Positions 60,006 to 64,000 of a stretch of 64,000 nucleotides of DNA are shown here, piece by piece. Each line of letters begins with the position of its first letter. Within the stretch, counting starts at the first letter, position 1. Source of the stretch: Komarekiella delphini-convector SJRDD-AB1 (lineage in GTDB: Bacteria; Cyanobacteriota; Cyanobacteriia; Cyanobacteriales; Nostocaceae); NCBI RefSeq assembly GCF_014831675.1, contig NZ_VJXY01000004.1, forward strand, positions 186,001-250,000, written 5' to 3'. The notes under the pieces are model-generated. The model saw only the letters and a program-made list of their open reading frames with translations, was not told where the DNA came from and ran no database searches. The translations under genes were made by a program, and so were the position numbers.

Positions 60006-60465
60006 TGACTTAATCTTTGCTAAGAAAACTGACATAGCAGAAAGCATTAATAGTAGGTGGGATAGCTACTGCCCACTTAGCCTCGTTAGTAGGGAAATCA
60101 GGTGCAATGACTGTGATTCTCGCCGCAGATGCTTTGGGCGCATTTCATCCAATACTTTTGAAATCTCTCAAAAGAATTTGGCAAAATCTCTTGACTCTCT
60201 AGTTAGCTGGAGAGTCTAAGATGAATTTATTGAAGTAAGACATTTCAAATAACCTAAAGCTGTTGCAGTTCGTGTACTTCCAGTTACGCCAAACAATGGC
60301 TCATACAAGTAGGGATGATGTCTTATGAAACGATGTCTACTTTAAGGAGCTACGCCTACCTAACTCTGGTTATCGTGCTAGCTAAAGCAGTAAACCATTG
60401 AGTCTTCAGCTCCTGATTTTTTTAACTCCATCTTTTTACTATCCAAATTCAAGGTTTTTAACGTT
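60006..60465. other. Intergenic region in the copper cluster
   Basis: No intact gene. Around 60045-60160 one frame reads through VGKSGAMTVILAADALGAFHP, a possible scrap of a lost gene. The bases just before 60466 are AT-rich, but no clear promoter is identified. Confidence 0.4.
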
Positions 60466-60660
60466 ATGACACTCCAACTAAAAGTTCCTAACATGGCTTG
60501 CTTCGCCTGTGGAGACACCATTACTAAAGCGGTCAAAACAGTTGATTCTACTGCTACGGTTCAAGCAGATCCAAAAACAAAAGTTGTCCTTGTAGACACA
60601 AATGCTTCCGAAACAGTTATTAAAGAAGCAATTACTACTGCTGGTTATTCTGTCACTTAA
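60466..60660 (+). CDS. Small HMA-domain metal chaperone (CopZ-like)
   Basis: The product is 64 residues of the heavy-metal-associated domain fold. The metal motif is MACFAC, where the usual MxCxxC spacing is kept, with Gly following (GDTITKAV). It would carry Cu(I) in the cytoplasm to the ATPase. It lies 168 bases before the CopA-type gene on the same strand. The fold's last strand ends GYSVT. A copper role rests on the neighbours; other soft metals are possible. Confidence 0.85.
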   Translation: MTLQLKVPNMACFACGDTITKAVKTVDSTATVQADPKTKVVLVDTNASETVIKEAITTAGYSVT

Positions 60661-60828
60661 AAGCTATTAACAAAAAATAGAACCAGCGAACAGAGCAAAG
60701 TAACGCTTAGTAAAGTTGCTTAAAAAGGACACAGGCAAAGCTAAGGATAACGGCACTCGGCTATTGATTACACCAAAATACAATTCTTAGAACTCAGTCA
60801 AAGCAGCGATTGAAGAGCATATATAAAT

Positions 60829-63090
60829 ATGGATACTCTGAGTCTTAAACTTCGAGGCATGAGTTGTGCCTCCTGTGCTAACAACATTGAAGAAGCGATT
60901 CGCTCTGTTCCTGGAGTGAGTAACTGTAACGTCAACTTTGGCGTAGAGCAGGCTACTATCCAATACGATCCCAAGCGCACTAATCTAGAAACAATCCAAG
61001 CCGCCATAGATGCTGCCGGATACTCATCTTACTCACTTCAGGAACAAGAAATGATTACTGGAGAAGATGATGCGGAAAAAACCGCCCGTGAAGCAGAATT
61101 ACGCACACTTACCCGCAAGCTAGTTGTAGGAGCAATCCTCAGCACTTTGATTGTACTAGGGTCAATTTCTGCCATGACGGGGCTAAACCTGCCTTGGATT
61201 CAGACGTTGTGGCTAGACAATCCTTGGGTACAGTTGGTACTGACAACCCCTGTCTTGTTCTGGTGCGGTGCAGACTTCTTCAAAAATGCTTGGAAAGCCT
61301 TTAAACGGCATACAGCAACGATGGACACTTTGGTTGCTATCGGTACTGGTGCAGCGTATTTTTATTCACTTCTTGCTACTGTTTTCCCAGGATTTTTTAC
61401 GGCTGCTGGACTAATGCCTGATGTGTACTATGAAGCAGCAGCAGTCATTACGACCTTAATTTTGCTAGGAAGGCTATTTGAGAATCGCGCTAAGGGACAA
61501 ACTTCTGAAGCCATCCGCAAACTCATCGGTTTGCAAGCCAGAGATGCCAGAGTAATTAGAAATGGGCAAGAAATTGATGTTCCCATCCAGGAAGTTCAGA
61601 TTGGTGATGTAATTTTGGTACGTCCGGGCGAAAAAATTCCTGTTGACGGAGAAGTGGTAGAGGGTGCTTCCAACGTTGATGAAGCGATGGTGACTGGTGA
61701 GAGCTTGCCAGTCAAAAAGCAACCAGGAGATGAAGTAATTGGAGCCACAATTAACAAAACAGGTAGCTTTAAATTCCGGGCAACTCGCGTCGGAAAAGAC
61801 ACTTTTTTGTCTCAAATCGTCAAAATGGTGCAACAAGCTCAAGGCTCCAAAGCACCAATTCAGCGTTTAGCAGATCAAGTAACGGGATGGTTTGTGCCAG
61901 CAGTCATAGCCATTGCGATCGCTTCCTTCGTCATTTGGTTTAATGTTATGGGTAATTTCACACTTGCTCTAATTACCACAGTCGGAGTGCTGATTATAGC
62001 TTGCCCGTGTGCCTTGGGTTTGGCTACTCCAACTTCAGTGATGGTGGGAACGGGCAAGGGAGCAGAAAATGGCATTTTAATTAAAGGTGCAGAAAGTTTA
62101 GAACTTGCTCATAGAATCCAGACCATTGTGCTGGATAAAACTGGAACTTTAACACAGGGAAAACCCACTGTTACTGACTTTGTTACTGTCAACGGCACAG
62201 CTAATAGTAACGAGTTAAAACTTTTGCAATTGGCAACGTCTGTAGAACGAAATTCAGAACATCCATTAGCTGAAGCGGTGGTTAGATATGCCCAATCTCA
62301 GCAAGTAGAACTGACAGAGGCTAAACAATTTGAAGCGATCGCCGGCAGTGGTGTTCAAGGGATTGTTTCAAACCACTTAGTGCAAATTGGTACTCAACGT
62401 TGGATGGAAGAATTAGGTATCAACACCCGCACCCTCCAAGAGCGCAAAGCCTCTCTAGAAGCTGCTGGTAAAACGGCTATTTTAATCGCTGTAGATGGGC
62501 AAATTCAAGGCTTGATGGGAATTGCTGATGCACTCAAACCCTCTTCAGTAGCAGTTGTCAGAACGCTACAAAAGTTAGGTTTAGAGGTAGTTATGCTAAC
62601 GGGAGATAATCGCAAAACGGCAGAAGCGATCGCCAGTGAAGTTGGTATTAGACGAGTATTTGCAGAAGTTCGACCCGACCAAAAAGCGTCTCAAGTACAA
62701 GCATTGCAAGCAGAGGGGAAAATTGTGGCAATGGTGGGTGATGGCATCAATGATGCTCCAGCACTGGCTCAGGCAAACGTGGGGATTGCAATTGGTACGG
62801 GGACAGATGTGGCGATCGCTGCCAGCGATATTACTCTCATCTCTGGAGACTTGCAAGGTATTATTACCGCAATTCAATTGAGCCGTGCCACTATTCGGAA
62901 TATCCGCCAAAATCTCTTCTTTGCCTTTATTTACAATGTTGCTGGGATTCCCATTGCTGCTGGAGTTTTGTTTCCTATCTTTGGCTGGTTACTCAACCCA
63001 ATTATTGCGGGTGGGGCGATGGCTTTTAGTTCTGTTTCTGTTGTTACGAATGCCTTACGCTTGCGTAACTTTCACCCCAAAACTATCTAA
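60829..63090 (+). CDS. copA: Copper-type P1B ATPase (CopA/CtaA/PacS class)
   Basis: The product is 753 residues. One N-terminal HMA domain has GMSCASC (Cys13 and Cys16). The core shows VTGESLP, the membrane motif CPC (Cys392-Pro-Cys394), the phosphorylated Asp436 in DKTGTLTQG, the SEHPLAEAV motif and [13 protein letters not shown]. The final membrane helix has [15 protein letters not shown] with the Cu-type MxxSS. These are the marks of Cu(I)-transporting P1B-1 ATPases. It follows the HMA chaperone gene and precedes the cupredoxin gene by 22 bases, so they likely form one operon. Export to periplasm or thylakoid lumen cannot be told from sequence. Confidence 0.92.
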   Translation: MDTLSLKLRGMSCASCANNIEEAIRSVPGVSNCNVNFGVEQATIQYDPKRTNLETIQAAIDAAGYSSYSLQEQEMITGEDDAEKTAREAELRTLTRKLVVGAILSTLIVLGSISAMTGLNLPWIQTLWLDNPWVQLVLTTPVLFWCGADFFKNAWKAFKRHTATMDTLVAIGTGAAYFYSLLATVFPGFFTAAGLMPDVYYEAAAVITTLILLGRLFENRAKGQTSEAIRKLIGLQARDARVIRNGQEIDVPIQEVQIGDVILVRPGEKIPVDGEVVEGASNVDEAMVTGESLPVKKQPGDEVIGATINKTGSFKFRATRVGKDTFLSQIVKMVQQAQGSKAPIQRLADQVTGWFVPAVIAIAIASFVIWFNVMGNFTLALITTVGVLIIACPCALGLATPTSVMVGTGKGAENGILIKGAESLELAHRIQTIVLDKTGTLTQGKPTVTDFVTVNGTANSNELKLLQLATSVERNSEHPLAEAVVRYAQSQQVELTEAKQFEAIAGSGVQGIVSNHLVQIGTQRWMEELGINTRTLQERKASLEAAGKTAILIAVDGQIQGLMGIADALKPSSVAVVRTLQKLGLEVVMLTGDNRKTAEAIASEVGIRRVFAEVRPDQKASQVQALQAEGKIVAMVGDGINDAPALAQANVGIAIGTGTDVAIAASDITLISGDLQGIITAIQLSRATIRNIRQNLFFAFIYNVAGIPIAAGVLFPIFGWLLNPIIAGGAMAFSSVSVVTNALRLRNFHPKTI

Positions 63091-63112
63091 TAATTCTGGA
63101 GGAATTTAGCAA

Positions 63113-63622
63113 ATGTTTAACAAAAGTAAGATTTTGGGGAGCATTGCTGGGCTAGGACTTCTGTTTGGTACAGCATCAAGTGTAGCAACAGCACAAATGC
63201 CAACACATTCATCAGAACAGACCAGTCAATTTCGCCGCATTGAGCAACCATTACCATTAAAAGTCGGCGTTACTTTAGGTGGTTTGGGGTTAATTGGATT
63301 GGAACTGTGGTGGTTTCTATTCAGTAAAAATAAAGCCACAAAAGCTAATTCTGAGCAAGGAATACAGGAGCTAACAATTAATGTAGACGGCGGTTATGAA
63401 CCTGATCGTGTGATTGTGAAATCTGGTCAACCTGTACGGCTAAATTTCTTTCGCCGTGACCCTAGTAGCTGTCTGGAGAAAGTGTTGTTACCTGATTTTC
63501 ACATTGCTCAAGATTTGCCTCTTAACCATATCACTCCCATTGAATTTACACCTCCTAAACCAGGTCAATATCAATTTACCTGTGGCATGAATATGTTTCG
63601 TGGTGTGGTGGAAGTCCAGTAG
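63113..63622 (+). CDS. Membrane-anchored cupredoxin
   Basis: The product is 169 residues. GGAGG lies 9 bases before the ATG. An N-terminal signal or anchor (ILGSIAGLGLLFG) and a second hydrophobic segment (VGVTLGGLGLIGLELWWFLF) precede a plastocyanin/azurin-like domain at about 85-169. Candidate copper ligands are Cys120, His130, Cys157 and Met159 (FTCGMNMF). This small two-helix cupredoxin type is common beside cyanobacterial copper ATPases and may act as metal donor or redox partner. Confidence 0.8.
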   Translation: MFNKSKILGSIAGLGLLFGTASSVATAQMPTHSSEQTSQFRRIEQPLPLKVGVTLGGLGLIGLELWWFLFSKNKATKANSEQGIQELTINVDGGYEPDRVIVKSGQPVRLNFFRRDPSSCLEKVLLPDFHIAQDLPLNHITPIEFTPPKPGQYQFTCGMNMFRGVVEVQ

Positions 63623-64000
63623 GGAGGTAGCAATAAACTTTACCTTTGGCTACTTTTACCTCAACGCTCCAAGAGCTTAAGCTTCTCTAACTAATCTCAA
63701 ATATTGTGCCTTCTTACTTACCAAAAAATGGTAATTGCTGCAACTTGGATAACGACTGAAAAGACAACCAAGAAGCCAACAGAGCGTTCATTCTCAAATG
63801 AGTAAAACTTGTGATTCAGCGACTAGCTGTTATTACCATCAATCCCCATATCAAGCCAAAACGAACCTTAGTAGCACGACAAATGTTAAAACCTGCGGAT
63901 GTAAGCAGGTGATGAAATTTAGCTTGGGAGTAACACTGCCTGTATGCTAGATCAAAAACTTTTAGCATGATGTCGCATATTTGGCATAGTAAATAATCTC
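63623..64000. other. Intergenic right end of window
   Basis: No gene supported. A short frame (MSHIWHSK) near 63970 stops at once. The stretch is moderately AT-rich with scattered stop codons in all frames. Confidence 0.4.

Overview
The window looks like part of a large plasmid from a filamentous, heterocyst-type cyanobacterium (Nostoc/Anabaena group). The HIP1 octamer GCGATCGC recurs throughout, Nostoc-type dispersed palindromic repeats are present, and the protein families are typical of the group (OprB-SLH porin, DUF1822, DUF928, DUF2808, CHAT/CHASE2). Plasmid character is shown by partition ATPases, a relaxase with a MobC-like partner, and insertion sequences of several families in various states of decay. 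No rRNA, tRNA, CRISPR array or recognisable replication initiator was seen.

Layout. 0-7 kb: plasmid maintenance, with two actin-like ParM/StbA ATPases, a ParA-ParB pair with operator palindromes, and remnants of a sigma factor and another gene. 7-17.4 kb: a TPR-CHAT peptidase-like protein, then a tightly overlapping four-gene unit (sigma-like protein, DUF1822, CHAT-CHASE2, DUF928) ending in a strong hairpin. 17.4-21 kb: very small membrane or Cys-rich proteins, two paralogous membrane proteins and a one-piece ABC exporter. 21-22.3 kb: a wrecked IS630-type element. 22.6-28.7 kb: a plasmid gene that shares upstream elements with the second parM, MobC and relaxase genes, and a YozE-like gene cut by an IS630 element. 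29-41.5 kb: the most unusual part. A 2608-residue protein carries a lysine-glycine motif and a DYDGD motif in the arrangement of two-barrel RNA polymerases of the YonO/eukaryotic RdRP type. Its C-terminal third has an AlkB-like dioxygenase signature, an ASCH-like segment, a segment distantly NADAR-like, and a SLOG/Rossmann-like domain. Around it lie a small companion gene, a LuxR-type regulator whose phospho-acceptor Asp is Asn, and two ParA-like ATPases with a membrane protein. 41.5-44.2 kb: nested IS remnants.

44.2-58.7 kb appears to be one regulon. A two-component system, an OprB porin, three DUF2808 proteins, a His-rich lipoprotein and a double-glycine leader peptide are preceded by copies of an 11-bp-period direct repeat. 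In several copies the repeat sits where a -35 box would be, reading leftward. An SbnA-like PLP enzyme with a MATE-type exporter, and a decayed IS5 element, interrupt this block. 58.8-63.6 kb is a copper-handling cluster: a decayed DUF326 copper-binding gene, DUF305 protein, small HMA chaperone, CopA-type P1B ATPase and a membrane-anchored cupredoxin.

All functions are inferred from motifs read by eye; no database search was run.
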